From positions 1-34,854 of the forward strand of contig CAYXSA010000044.1 of NCBI GenBank assembly GCA_964467315.1: 34,854 nucleotides of DNA, written 5' to 3'. Source of the stretch: JAAFIM01 sp964467315. GTDB taxonomy: Bacteria > Bacteroidota > Bacteroidia > Chitinophagales > Saprospiraceae. The position numbers and the translations under genes are program-made. The notes under the pieces are model-generated. The model was not told the origin of the DNA. It saw nothing but the letters and a program-made list of their open reading frames with translations, and searched no databases. Of the stretch, positions 23,376 through 31,605 are shown piece after piece (position 1 is the stretch's first letter; each line of letters begins with the position of its first letter).

Positions 23376-24170
23376 TCACCCGATTTTTCCAGCGCAGATG
23401 AACTCCCGCACCGTAATATCTGCCTGCACTCCGTAACGCAAAGGCTGCATCGTCTGGGGCTGCAAAATGCTGCCGCCTGCAGCCTCTACCACCGCCTGCG
23501 AAGCTGCCGTATCCCATTCCTTCATACCGCTGCCAAAGCGGGGATACAAGTCCGCCAAGCCCCGCGCTATGTACATAAATTTCATCGAAGCGCCGATATG
23601 CGTTTTCTGCGGCAGGCGCAAACGCTCGATATAAGCCGCCGTTGGGGCATTGTGGCGAGAGCGAGAGCAGACGATGCGCAAGCCGCTATCCGACATCAAA
23701 AATTTGCTAACGTGTAAATTTTCCGTCTTACCGCTTTGCAAAAATTGCAATTCCGCCCCCTCGCCCTCGCAGCCCGTGTACAGCTCCCCCAGCACGGGAA
23801 AAAGCAAACAACCTGCCCGCACTTGCTTATTTTCGACGAAGGCGATATTGATGCTAAAGCTCGTTTCGTGCTCTATAAATTCCTGCGTTCCGTCGATGGG
23901 GTCTATCAAAAAAAAGCGCTCCATATCGCAGCGTCCCGCCCAAGTGGAGGCATCGCCCTCTTCCGAAATGATGGGGATATCGGGATAGGCTTCGCTCAGC
24001 ATTTTGCTGATAATTTCGTGCGCTCGCTCATCGGCGGCGGTTAGGGGCGAGTCGTCGAGCTTATGTACTACACTCCAGAGGCTGGGGTCGTTGTATATCT
24101 GCAAAACGGCTACAGAAGCCTCTTTGGCGGCGGCGGCGAGGGTGCGCATCAGCGCGGGGAGATTTATCAT
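23376..24170 (-). CDS. cysQ: 3'(2'),5'-bisphosphate nucleotidase, CysQ-like
   Basis: CysQ removes the 3'-phosphate from PAP, the by-product of sulfate assimilation and sulfotransfer. The 264-residue protein has the inositol-phosphatase metal site: ISEEG (68-72), DPIDGT (about 90-95) and WDTAAS near the C-terminus. DPIDGTQEFI and DLYPRFGSG are closer to CysQ than to true inositol monophosphatases. The stop is TGA, which shows that TGA ends proteins in this genome. The gene lies 54 bp downstream of the divergent side of the tolC-like unit on the same strand, so read-through from that unit is possible. Confidence 0.9.
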   Translation of the reverse strand: MINLPALMRTLAAAAKEASVAVLQIYNDPSLWSVVHKLDDSPLTAADERAHEIISKMLSEAYPDIPIISEEGDASTWAGRCDMERFFLIDPIDGTQEFIEHETSFSINIAFVENKQVRAGCLLFPVLGELYTGCEGEGAELQFLQSGKTENLHVSKFLMSDSGLRIVCSRSRHNAPTAAYIERLRLPQKTHIGASMKFMYIARGLADLYPRFGSGMKEWDTAASQAVVEAAGGSILQPQTMQPLRYGVQADITVREFICAGKIG

Positions 24171-24204
24171 AAAGCGGATTGAAAAAAATTAAAAAAACTA
24201 GCAA

Positions 24205-24224
24205 GGGCGAATAATTATTCGCCC
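24205..24224 (-). terminator. Perfect palindrome after the TolC-like gene
   Basis: GGGCGAATAA and TTATTCGCCC form a 20-bp palindrome that abuts the stop codon of the TolC-like gene. On the minus strand it is followed by TTGCTAGTTTTTTT, so it may be a terminator. The GGGCGAAT arms match a family A cassette. Confidence 0.6.
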
Positions 24225-25553
24225 CTACCGTACCAGCGCGCCGACCGAGAGCAGCAATTCGATTTCCGAATTTTTGGCATTGAGGTAAGCGTCTTGCAGG
24301 GCGTTGATGCTGCGAATATAGTTAATTTGTATGGTGCGCAGGTCGAAATAGTTGAGGGTGCCCGCTTTGAATTTTTCTTCTGCGAGTTGTAGGTTGCGTT
24401 CGGCGTTTTGGGCGAGTTGCTGCGTGAGTGCTAAGACGGCGCGTTGATTGTTGTAGCGATGCAGGCTAAGCGCGAGCGATTGGGAGAGGGCGCGTTCTTG
24501 CTCTTGTCGCTGAAGTTGGTTAATTTCGAGCTGTAGTTTGGCGACTTCGATGCTTCGGCGCACGCGTCCGCCTGCGTAGAGGTTGTAAGAAAGCGAAAAA
24601 TTGAGATAAGCGTTGAAGGTAGTGCCCCCGCGCCAAGTATTGGGTATAGCGGGCTGTCTGCCGTCGATACGGGCTAAAGTAAGCTGTTCGGAAATGCCTG
24701 CTGCGGCGCTGATGCGTGGGTATTTGTTGCTTTCTTGCAGTTTTATTTGGGTTTGGCTGAGGCTTTCGGCGATTTTCAGATTTTGTAGGCTTTGATTGCC
24801 GCTAAGCAATTGGGCACGCAGTTCCTCGAGATTGTAGTCGGGCAGCGTATAGGCGAGGGTATCTTTTATGGAGATGCGCGCCTGTAGGTCTGTGCTACCG
24901 ACGGAGATGGCGAGATTTTGCAGGGCGATTTCGTGGGCATTTTTTTGCAAGACCCATTGTATGGAGTCGTTGAGATAAGCGTCCATGATCTGCAATTTAT
25001 CAAATTCTAAGGCTGCGCCATATTCGCGTCGAGCTTCGATGTAGGCGATTTTATCGCGGGAGAGTCGCAGGAGTTGGGCATTGAGTTGGAGGCGGCGCTC
25101 TTGGACTTGTGCGGCGAAGTAAGCGCGCATGACTTGTTGGACTTGCTGCTCTACGGCTTGGCGGAGGTTGCCGCGCTGTTGGGCTTCGAGGTAATCGAGC
25201 CGCTGGCGGTTGATGCGGACTTTGAAACCGTCGAAGAGTACCCAAGTAGCGTCAATGCTGGGGGTGGTAGCATTATTGGAAAGTTGTGCGCCATTGAGGA
25301 AAGAAGTGGGGTTATCGATGCTGCTGTAGCCGTTGTTGACGCTGAGGTTGGCGCTGACTTGGGGCAAGCCGCCCGCTTCGCCGATTGTGTTATTGGTTTG
25401 GGCAATACTGATATTTTTTTGCGATATTTGCAGTGTAAGCGACTGCTTGAGGGCGAGTTCTATCGCTTCGTTTAGGCTTAAACTGAGGGTGTCTTGCGCG
25501 AATAAAGGCAGGGCGCAGCCTGTAAAAAGGAGCAGTAAAAAATAGCGGTGCAT
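24225..25553 (-). CDS. TolC family outer-membrane efflux protein
   Basis: The 442-residue protein has a signal peptide (1-19, LFA before Gln). Two outer-membrane-efflux repeats follow, each of long helices with short strands. LSLNEAIELALKQSLTLQ (about 24-41) opens the first and the second ends LAEEKFKAGTLNYFDL (about 390-405), the conserved turn of TolC proteins. It would form a trimeric tunnel with an inner-membrane pump. No membrane-fusion protein or pump gene is adjacent in the window, so its partner is unknown. An MITE-like element and family A repeat lie upstream. Confidence 0.92.
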   Translation of the reverse strand: MHRYFLLLLFTGCALPLFAQDTLSLSLNEAIELALKQSLTLQISQKNISIAQTNNTIGEAGGLPQVSANLSVNNGYSSIDNPTSFLNGAQLSNNATTPSIDATWVLFDGFKVRINRQRLDYLEAQQRGNLRQAVEQQVQQVMRAYFAAQVQERRLQLNAQLLRLSRDKIAYIEARREYGAALEFDKLQIMDAYLNDSIQWVLQKNAHEIALQNLAISVGSTDLQARISIKDTLAYTLPDYNLEELRAQLLSGNQSLQNLKIAESLSQTQIKLQESNKYPRISAAAGISEQLTLARIDGRQPAIPNTWRGGTTFNAYLNFSLSYNLYAGGRVRRSIEVAKLQLEINQLQRQEQERALSQSLALSLHRYNNQRAVLALTQQLAQNAERNLQLAEEKFKAGTLNYFDLRTIQINYIRSINALQDAYLNAKNSEIELLLSVGALVR

Positions 25554-25606
25554 AATTGTTGTGCTGTATTTTTGAGGTCGAAAATCTTAAACGCGCTGCA
25601 GTGTAG

Positions 25607-25626
25607 AGCCCTTGCATGCAAGGGCT
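25607..25626. repeat. Perfect 20-bp palindrome
   Basis: AGCCCTTGCATGCAAGGGCT lies just left of the MITE-like element. Its build (GTAGAGCCC... palindrome ...TAC) resembles family A cassettes and may be a piece of the copy that the element split. Confidence 0.85.
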
Positions 25627-25631
25627 GTACA

Positions 25632-25939
25632 AGCGTGAGGGCAATGTCATTAAGGCATTACAATTTTTTATTGCTTTTTAGAAAAATTAAAGCAATCGTT
25701 TTCTTTTCTGTTACTTTTTTTTCCGAAGCGAAAAAAAAGTAACCAAAAAAACGCTTTTTGCGTCGAAAAACTTGCTCGGTCAAAAATTGCCTTGCAATTT
25801 TTGACCTCCCTTCAACAGTTTCGACGCAGCAAGGTGCGCCTACGGCGCAATTTATTGGCTCGCTACGCGAGCATTTTACGCGCTTAATTAAAAAAGCAAT
25901 TTTTTTAGTGTGATGCCTTAATGACATTGAGCGTGAGGG
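25632..25939. mobile_element. MITE-like element (25642-25929) with 10-bp direct repeats
   Basis: The ends CAATGTCATTAAGGCAT and ATGCCTTAATGACATTG are perfect 17-bp inverted repeats (21 bp with one mismatch). They are flanked exactly by AGCGTGAGGG at 25632-25641 and 25930-25939, a probable target duplication. The 288-bp interior has no transposase. It contains several perfect hairpins: GTTACTTTTTTTTC/GAAAAAAAAGTAAC, GGTCAAAAATTGC/GCAATTTTTGACC nested inside GCGTCGAAA/TTTCGACGC, TGCGCC-TAC-GGCGCA and GCTCGC-TAC-GCGAGC. Confidence 0.85.
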
Positions 25940-26043
25940 ATAGGAGGGGCGCGCCCGACAGGGCGCGGTGTGGGGCAGCCGCAGGCTGCCCCACACTGAA
26001 ACCCTGCATAGCCCGACCCCGCGCTTTGCGCGGGGGCACGCCA
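25931..26043 (+). repeat. Family A repeat, copy 9
   Basis: GCGTGAGGGATAGGAGGGGC, cassette GTGTGGGGCAGCC/GGCTGCCCCACAC, GCATAGCCCGACC, stem CCCCGCG-CTTTG-CGCGGGG and GGCACGCC. Its left end is the direct-repeat target of the MITE-like element. Confidence 0.85.
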
Positions 26044-26119
26044 AAATTAAATTAAAAATCGGCGGCAAAGTTAAGCCGAAAGCGGCAAAAAAATTAGGCT
26101 TTAACGTTTCTTTACGGAT

Positions 26120-28018
26120 ATGCGAAAGGATAAAAAGGAAGAATTGTCTTTGCTGGATAGATTGCTGGCGGACGTAGCGAACAGTCGTAGGCTGTATCTT
26201 TCGCAAGAAAAGACCTTTGACGAGCGGATATATCAACTGACGGAGCTGGAGGAATTGTCGATAGTCGATAGCGACATACAGCGGCTGCCCGAAGGCATCG
26301 CGCGCCTGACAAAACTGCGCACGCTGGCGATACGCGACACGCATTTGCGCAAGCTGCCAGAGGACATTGTGGAGCTACAAAATTTGATCATGCTCTGCAT
26401 CATTCGCACGAAAATCAGCGCCCTGCCCCCAACGCCGATACGTTCTGTGGACTTAAATTATCTGGATTTGTCGGGTAATAAATTGAGCGAGCTGCCCGAC
26501 TATTTGGGCGATTATGCAAAATTGGAGCATATACGCTTAGAAAAAACGCCGCTAAAGGTTTTCCCCGCCTGCTTATTTCGCTTGCCGAAATGGCGAAAGG
26601 CTGAATGCAAGGGCTGTACAGGCTTTCACAAAAATTTTCAGAGTACGGGGCAGGGAACGATTTTTTTGCAAAATGTTTACTTGCGAGGGGAAGTAGCTTT
26701 GCGGGAAGAATTGTATCGTATTTTTTCTGCCGATGATGCTTTATGCGCGGATATAAGTTGGGCGGCGATTTTGTCGGGGGTACAATTTAGCACGCCCGCC
26801 GCCTTGCGACAGTCGGCGAGCAGGCTTTTGCAGCAGCGCATAGCGGCGAGCTATGCCCAAAATCCACTGCGTAAGGGCGCAATTTTTGGCGTATTGGGCA
26901 AGCCTGCGATGGGCAGGGAGGAATTGCAGGAAAAAATGGAGGCGCAAGGGGTAGCATTTAGGGCGCGTTGGACGGAGGACTGCACGCATATCTTGCTGGG
27001 CGCGGGCTTTAGCAGCGCGCAAAGGCAGAAAATCGCCGACTTATCGAAGTCCAATAAATGCCCGCAGTTGATGTTGGACGAGCAGGTAAGCGCCTTTTTG
27101 CGGGAGTCGGGCGAGTTTTATCTCACGCCTGCGGCGGCAGAGGCAGCAGCCGACGGGGGGAAGCAAGCGGCGCAGTATGCCGATAGTTTGCGGCAACTGT
27201 TGCTAAGCCGCGACGACAACAATATCGCCCTTGCGCTGGAGATGATGCAGGCGGGCGGCGTGCCCGAAAGCCTGCATACGGAATTGTTTATGACGGCAAA
27301 ATCGGCGAATTTTAGCCGCGAAAACATCAAAGTCGCCCGCGAATTGCTCAAAAAATTTGCCCCCAAAGCCTTGTACGAGTTTGCAAAAAGCAATCGTTCG
27401 CTTGCCGCTTACGAGGGCTATTTGACCCCTTCCGTTTATGCGGGTTTGCTGCGCGATGGCTTGCTTGATTGGCGTAGCTTGTACGCATACGACCGCCGCT
27501 GTTCGCGCCATGCGATGGAGCACGCGCATTGGCTCAAAATGTTGTCCCTGCAAACGGGCATGGAGTATCTGCAAACGCATTTCGCAGCCGACCCACAGGC
27601 AACTTTGCGCCTCTGCCAACTGCCCGTCGATTTGCAGGCGCAGTATTGCCCGCTGCCGCTGATAAAGCGAGCGGAGTTTTCTTACTCGCGCCCTTTGCCA
27701 CCGATTTTGGAAGAAATGCCGCAGGTAGAGTTTTTTCGCTGTGGGCACCTAAATGACAAATCGCTGCCCCAACTCGAACGCCTCAAAGGGCTACCCAATT
27801 TGCAGGACTTGGAATTTAGCAGCTTTTTTGCGGAACGAATTCCCGACTTTTTGTTTTCTATGCCCAAGCTACGCAGCATAGTCATCGAATACTGGTACCT
27901 CAAATCGGGTAGAAACATCAGTGGCAAAGCGCCCGAAAATCTACCCGCCGATTGGTCTTATTCCTTCAATCCCGACTCCAAAAATTGGCTGCTACAGCGC
28001 CACGAAGCCGACATATGA
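26120..28018 (+). CDS. LRR-BRCT protein, array gene 1
   Basis: The 632-residue protein has no signal peptide. Residues 30-42 hold the family pattern FDERIYQL; LRRs run about 42-160. A helical segment (190-248) leads to a BRCT-like domain (about 250-335) with GVLGK, REELQEKMEAQG and CTHILLGAG, ending FLRESGEFYL. Then come the family helix motif LLLSRDDNNIALALEMM followed by GGVP (360-382), an armadillo-like helical stretch with LLKKFAPKALYE, and C-terminal LRR-like strands (525-595) ending near LPADW. BRCT domains bind phosphopeptides or DNA ends in other proteins; no partner is known here. The stop TGA overlaps the ATG of gene 2 (ATGA), so the two are translationally coupled. It is the most divergent paralog. 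Confidence 0.88.
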   Translation: MRKDKKEELSLLDRLLADVANSRRLYLSQEKTFDERIYQLTELEELSIVDSDIQRLPEGIARLTKLRTLAIRDTHLRKLPEDIVELQNLIMLCIIRTKISALPPTPIRSVDLNYLDLSGNKLSELPDYLGDYAKLEHIRLEKTPLKVFPACLFRLPKWRKAECKGCTGFHKNFQSTGQGTIFLQNVYLRGEVALREELYRIFSADDALCADISWAAILSGVQFSTPAALRQSASRLLQQRIAASYAQNPLRKGAIFGVLGKPAMGREELQEKMEAQGVAFRARWTEDCTHILLGAGFSSAQRQKIADLSKSNKCPQLMLDEQVSAFLRESGEFYLTPAAAEAAADGGKQAAQYADSLRQLLLSRDDNNIALALEMMQAGGVPESLHTELFMTAKSANFSRENIKVARELLKKFAPKALYEFAKSNRSLAAYEGYLTPSVYAGLLRDGLLDWRSLYAYDRRCSRHAMEHAHWLKMLSLQTGMEYLQTHFAADPQATLRLCQLPVDLQAQYCPLPLIKRAEFSYSRPLPPILEEMPQVEFFRCGHLNDKSLPQLERLKGLPNLQDLEFSSFFAERIPDFLFSMPKLRSIVIEYWYLKSGRNISGKAPENLPADWSYSFNPDSKNWLLQRHEADI

Positions 28019-29334
28019 AAATAAGCCCCGCACTTAAAAGAGTATACAGCCACCATTGCACCCCCAACAGCCTACGCCCCGCCATCGCCCTGCTGCTTTC
28101 AGGCAAAGCAGCAGACTGCCAAGCCCTGCCCCTAAGCCAGCTTGCGCAAGCCTTTTCTTATTACGATAGCGAGAACATCATAAAAAATACGGCTTTTCAA
28201 GTAGCGGCGCAAATTATCAGCAGCCAATACGCCGAACGTCCCCTACAAAAAGACTCAAAACTATGCCTCTGGGGCGTACAGAATTTGCCCATCGGCGAAC
28301 TGCGCAGCCATCTCCATGCGCTCGGCGTACAACTCGTAGAGCAGGCAACCGAAAGCACGCATATCCTGCTGGGCTTGGGCTTGAAAAATAATCAATGCGA
28401 AAGCATAGAGACGCTCGAAAAAGCAGGTAAACAATTTATACAACAGCCCCAACTCTTAGCCTTTTTGCAGTCGCAAGAGCAATTTTATCTACAACCCAAC
28501 GACCCCAAAGCCGCAGAAGAAGCCGCCGAAGTCCTACATTCACTCCTGCGTAGCGGCGACAAAAGCAACACAGCCCTCGCCCTGCAAATGATGCAAACAG
28601 GCGGCGTGCCCAAGTCCGTTTTAGTGCCGCTTTTTGCCCTCGCCAGCACGCTCACTCCCCTTCGCAAGGAAGCCCGCCAACTCCTGCAACGCTACGGCTC
28701 CGATGCCCAATATCTCGCCGCCCAAAATTTCAGCTCTCCCATCACCAACGGTAGCCTAAATGCCCGCTTTTGGTCGGAAGTGCTTGTCAATGGCTACTTT
28801 TCTTGGCAAGAAATCTATGAATACGAAACCCTTTATACCCAAAATCGGCAAACCCCAGAGTTTTGGCTGCATTTCATAGACGATGCCGATTTTCTAAAAG
28901 CATATCTACAGCAATACTTCAAGCAAAATCCCTCCTACCTCTTCCGCCCACAACATCAAGAAAGCATACAAGCGCGCTGGATGCATTGCCCCGAAATTAC
29001 CCGACTTGCTATCAGCATCAACGCAAATAAAATCCCCGATTACCTGCGCAACATGCGGCAAATACAGGCGCTTTATTGCTCGCTCGATAGGCATTCCAGC
29101 CCCTCTGCACTCGCCGCGCTAAAGTCGCTTTCCCAACTCGCCCAGCTCTCCCTTTCATTTAAGGGGCGTATATCGAGCCTGCCCGCAGCACTTTTTTTCA
29201 TGCCCAAACTCCAGCGCATCGAGATTTTCGGCGCGCTTGGTTTCGAGCCCCAAAGCCTACCCGCGCATTTTTCATGCAGCCTGCTCACACCCACGCAGGG
29301 GCATTTTCTCCTAATTCGCCACAGTCCCAGCTAA
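28015..29334 (+). CDS. BRCT protein lacking N-terminal LRRs, array gene 2
   Basis: The 439-residue protein starts at the ATG in the ATGA overlap with gene 1; the frame is open upstream to 27952 but inside gene 1. Residues 1-77 match the helical segment that follows the LRRs in genes 1, 3 and 5, so only the LRR domain is missing. The BRCT-like domain is at about 78-160 (LCLWG, ELRSHLHALG, STHILLGLG, FLQSQEQFYL). The motif LLRSGDKSNTALALQMM and GGVP is at 177-199. Then GYFSWQEIYEYE, FWLHFIDDADF, and IQARWMHCP before the C-terminal LRR-like strands, ending LPAHFSCSLL. It may work together with gene 1, whose LRRs it lacks. Confidence 0.88.
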   Translation: MKISPALKRVYSHHCTPNSLRPAIALLLSGKAADCQALPLSQLAQAFSYYDSENIIKNTAFQVAAQIISSQYAERPLQKDSKLCLWGVQNLPIGELRSHLHALGVQLVEQATESTHILLGLGLKNNQCESIETLEKAGKQFIQQPQLLAFLQSQEQFYLQPNDPKAAEEAAEVLHSLLRSGDKSNTALALQMMQTGGVPKSVLVPLFALASTLTPLRKEARQLLQRYGSDAQYLAAQNFSSPITNGSLNARFWSEVLVNGYFSWQEIYEYETLYTQNRQTPEFWLHFIDDADFLKAYLQQYFKQNPSYLFRPQHQESIQARWMHCPEITRLAISINANKIPDYLRNMRQIQALYCSLDRHSSPSALAALKSLSQLAQLSLSFKGRISSLPAALFFMPKLQRIEIFGALGFEPQSLPAHFSCSLLTPTQGHFLLIRHSPS

Positions 29335-29348
29335 AAGCATTTTTTTGG

Positions 29349-29445
29349 GGCGTGCCCGCGCTCCCCGCCGCCTAAAGGCGGCTTAAAGGTCGCGCGGTCG
29401 GGCTATCCGAGCCGTAGCATGCTACGGCTCTACTATCCCTCACGC
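29349..29445 (-). repeat. Family A repeat, copy 10
   Basis: GGCGTGCCCGCGC, hairpin CGCCGCC-TAAA-GGCGGC, GCGCGGTCGGGCTATCC, cassette GAGCCGTAGC/GCTACGGCTC and TACTATCCCTCACGC. It lies between array genes 2 and 3 and ends 32 bp before gene 3. Confidence 0.8.
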
Positions 29446-29477
29446 GGCGCTTCGCGCCCCCTTAAAGTCCAGCCTCT

Positions 29478-31346
29478 ATGCCAAAGAAAAAAGTCATAAA
29501 GCCCGCCCCCAATAGCGAGCAAAAATTAAACGATGCACTCGTACATAAACGCATAAGAACTTTTTCTTATAGCGACTGCCCCCAAGTCGACAAACGTATC
29601 TACGACCTGCATCTCTTGCGCGAACTACAAATCCACGACTGCCAAAGCCCCCTACCTCAAGGCATCGCCCAACTCGGACAACTGCAAAAAATCAGCCTGC
29701 GCAATCTCCCCATGCCCCAAGTCCCCGAAGACTTCAGCCAACTCGCCCAACTGCAATACATCGATATCAGCCACTGCCAGCTACAAAAGCTCCCCAGCCA
29801 ACCCCTCGCCTGCCTGCCCCAACTACGCGAGCTATCCCTGCCCAACAACCAAATAGAAGAAGTCCCCAGCTATCTAAGCGAAGGAAAAGAACTACAAAGG
29901 CTCGACTTGAGCAATAACCCCCTCAAAGAATTTCCCCAAGTCCTGCTGCATCTGCCCAAACTCGAAAGCATCGGCACTAAAGGACTGCGCATTTTTCACA
30001 AACAATTCGCCCCAGAACAAAATCATAAACGCTTCTTGCAGCAACTGCACAGCGAAAATGTGCCCGAAAATATCCGTTACGACCTTTATTTGCTCCTCTC
30101 CGACGACACCCAAATAGCAGCCAATGTCAGCCTGCAAGCCCTGCTCTTTGGGCTAAAATTCCCCAATGGATTGGTGAGCCGCTGCGCCTTGCAAATTCTA
30201 CAAAATCGCTTAGATGCAGCATACCCGCAGCGCCCCTTGCGCGCAGGCGCAAAACTATACGCATTGGGCAAACTCACGCAACCCGCAGAAGAATTGCGCG
30301 AGCAACTGCAAAGCTTGGGGCTAACGCTGTTGCCGACCCTAAGCGAAGACTGCACACATATACTCATAGGCACGAAAAGCATCAACAGCGCCCAATTGTA
30401 TGCCCTGCACTGCGCTCCGCAGCAGCTTATCCTATCCGCCCACCTCACCCAATTCCTCCAATCGCAAGACCAGTTTTATTTAGCACCCGCCACAGAAGAC
30501 AATAACAGCGAGGAATACGCCCAAAAAATACGCTCCCTGCTGCGACACGAAGATTTAGAAAATGTCAGCCTCGCCTTGCAAATGATGCAAACAGGCGGCG
30601 TACCGAAGGGAGCAATCTTGGAGCTTTTTATCATAGCCCGCTTCCGACAAAATGGCTATTTTTGGGGCGAAGGATATCCGAGCGATTTGCGCAAGCAAGC
30701 CATAGACCTCCTTCGCCAATTTGCTCCGCAAGCTCTGTACTTAGAAAGCCGATTGCCCAGTATTCTCAACAAAGGCAGCCATCTCGAAGCGGGCATCTGG
30801 CGCGTTTTTTTGCAAAAGGGGTATTTTCATTGGCGCGACTTATACGAATACGACCAAGCCAAAAGCAATATAAAAGCCGATACAGATTTCTGGGTGACTG
30901 TACTGCCCGAAAAAGACGCGGTAGAATACCTACAACAGTACACTGCCCAAGAAAATTATGAAATTGATATCGAGCGTTGGAGCAAACGCGCCCGCCGCAG
31001 CTATCTCAAGCTGCCTTTCATCAAGCGCATCTCACTATCCAGCTCCGCTTATGAAGAGGTGCTACAGATGCAGCAACTAAGCCATCTGTCATTTCGTTCC
31101 CCCGAAAGCTGCGACCAAAATTTCATCGCGCGACTCGGGCAACTACCGAATCTTCGCTCCATTTATTTTAGCCACTACCCCCAAGCCCATATTCCGCTTG
31201 CCTTATTTGATGCGCCTGCTCTTAGGACTTTGAGTGTTCGATTTTGGCAGAAAGCGCCCAAGAAATTGGACTACTTGCCTGCGCATTTTAAGTTTTCGCT
31301 CTTATCCAAAAAGCAAGTACTCATAGAGCGTATCGAAGTCCTATAA
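29478..31346 (+). CDS. LRR-BRCT protein, array gene 3
   Basis: The 622-residue protein is full length. A Lys/Pro-rich start (1-12) precedes the family pattern VDKRIYDL (37-44); five or six LRRs cover about 46-165 with clear LPxxLxxLxxLxxLxL spacing. The helical segment is at 190-250, the BRCT-like domain at 252-335 (LYALGK, ELREQLQSLG, CTHILIG, FLQSQDQFYLAP), and LLRHEDLENVSLALQMM with GGVP at 353-376. GYFHWRDLYEYD and IERW follow, then LRR-like strands ending LPAHFKFSLL. IERW holds the Trp that is a stop codon in array gene 4. Codons end mostly in C, as in gene 2. The ATG lies 143 bp after gene 2, beyond a family A repeat. Confidence 0.9.
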   Translation: MPKKKVIKPAPNSEQKLNDALVHKRIRTFSYSDCPQVDKRIYDLHLLRELQIHDCQSPLPQGIAQLGQLQKISLRNLPMPQVPEDFSQLAQLQYIDISHCQLQKLPSQPLACLPQLRELSLPNNQIEEVPSYLSEGKELQRLDLSNNPLKEFPQVLLHLPKLESIGTKGLRIFHKQFAPEQNHKRFLQQLHSENVPENIRYDLYLLLSDDTQIAANVSLQALLFGLKFPNGLVSRCALQILQNRLDAAYPQRPLRAGAKLYALGKLTQPAEELREQLQSLGLTLLPTLSEDCTHILIGTKSINSAQLYALHCAPQQLILSAHLTQFLQSQDQFYLAPATEDNNSEEYAQKIRSLLRHEDLENVSLALQMMQTGGVPKGAILELFIIARFRQNGYFWGEGYPSDLRKQAIDLLRQFAPQALYLESRLPSILNKGSHLEAGIWRVFLQKGYFHWRDLYEYDQAKSNIKADTDFWVTVLPEKDAVEYLQQYTAQENYEIDIERWSKRARRSYLKLPFIKRISLSSSAYEEVLQMQQLSHLSFRSPESCDQNFIARLGQLPNLRSIYFSHYPQAHIPLALFDAPALRTLSVRFWQKAPKKLDYLPAHFKFSLLSKKQVLIERIEVL

Positions 31347-31398
31347 AATGAACTTTAAGCAGCCCGAAAACGCTTAATATCTGCTGTATCGGATAGCG

Positions 31399-31489
31399 CC
31401 CCGCGCCCGTTCGCTCCCTTCTGGTCGCGTCTACTCGCAGCTACGCTGGTGCGCTTCGCGGCTGCTTCGCAGTCGTGGTGGGCGCGGGG
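31399..31489. repeat. Long-range hairpin between array genes 3 and 4
   Basis: CCCCGCGCCC (31399-31408) and GGGCGCGGGG (31480-31489) are perfect arms around 71 nt that hold GC-rich direct and inverted pieces. It lies directly left of a family A repeat. Confidence 0.65.
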
Positions 31490-31495
31490 AAAAAT

Positions 31496-31584
31496 GCGTG
31501 AGGGATGGCAATGAAGGGGCGCGAAATCGCGCCCCGCAATGAACAGCCCGACCGCCCGACCTTTTTAGGAGGGCGGGCACGCCC
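31496..31584 (+). repeat. Family A repeat, copy 11
   Basis: GCGTGAGGGATGGCAATGAA, cassette GGGGCGCGAAATCGCGCCCC, GCAATGAACAGCCCGACC, stem CCGCCC/GGGCGG, GGCACGCCCCAAAAAAA. It ends 21 bp before array gene 4 and may mark where that gene lost its 5' part. Confidence 0.75.
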
Positions 31585-31605
31585 CAAAAAAACAAATCTA
31601 TAATC

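Larger units (their letters stand above)
25554..26119. other. Intergenic region with nested repeats before the LRR-BRCT array
   Basis: These 566 bp hold a 20-bp palindrome (25607-25626), a 288-bp MITE-like element with direct repeats (25632-25939) and family A copy 9. The frames across it are repeat translation. No consensus promoter for the LRR-BRCT array was found in 26044-26119. Confidence 0.8.

Noticed and set aside
25658..26344. 228-residue minus-strand frame
   Set aside because: It crosses the MITE-like element, a family A repeat and the start of array gene 1 in antisense; composition is that of repeat DNA.
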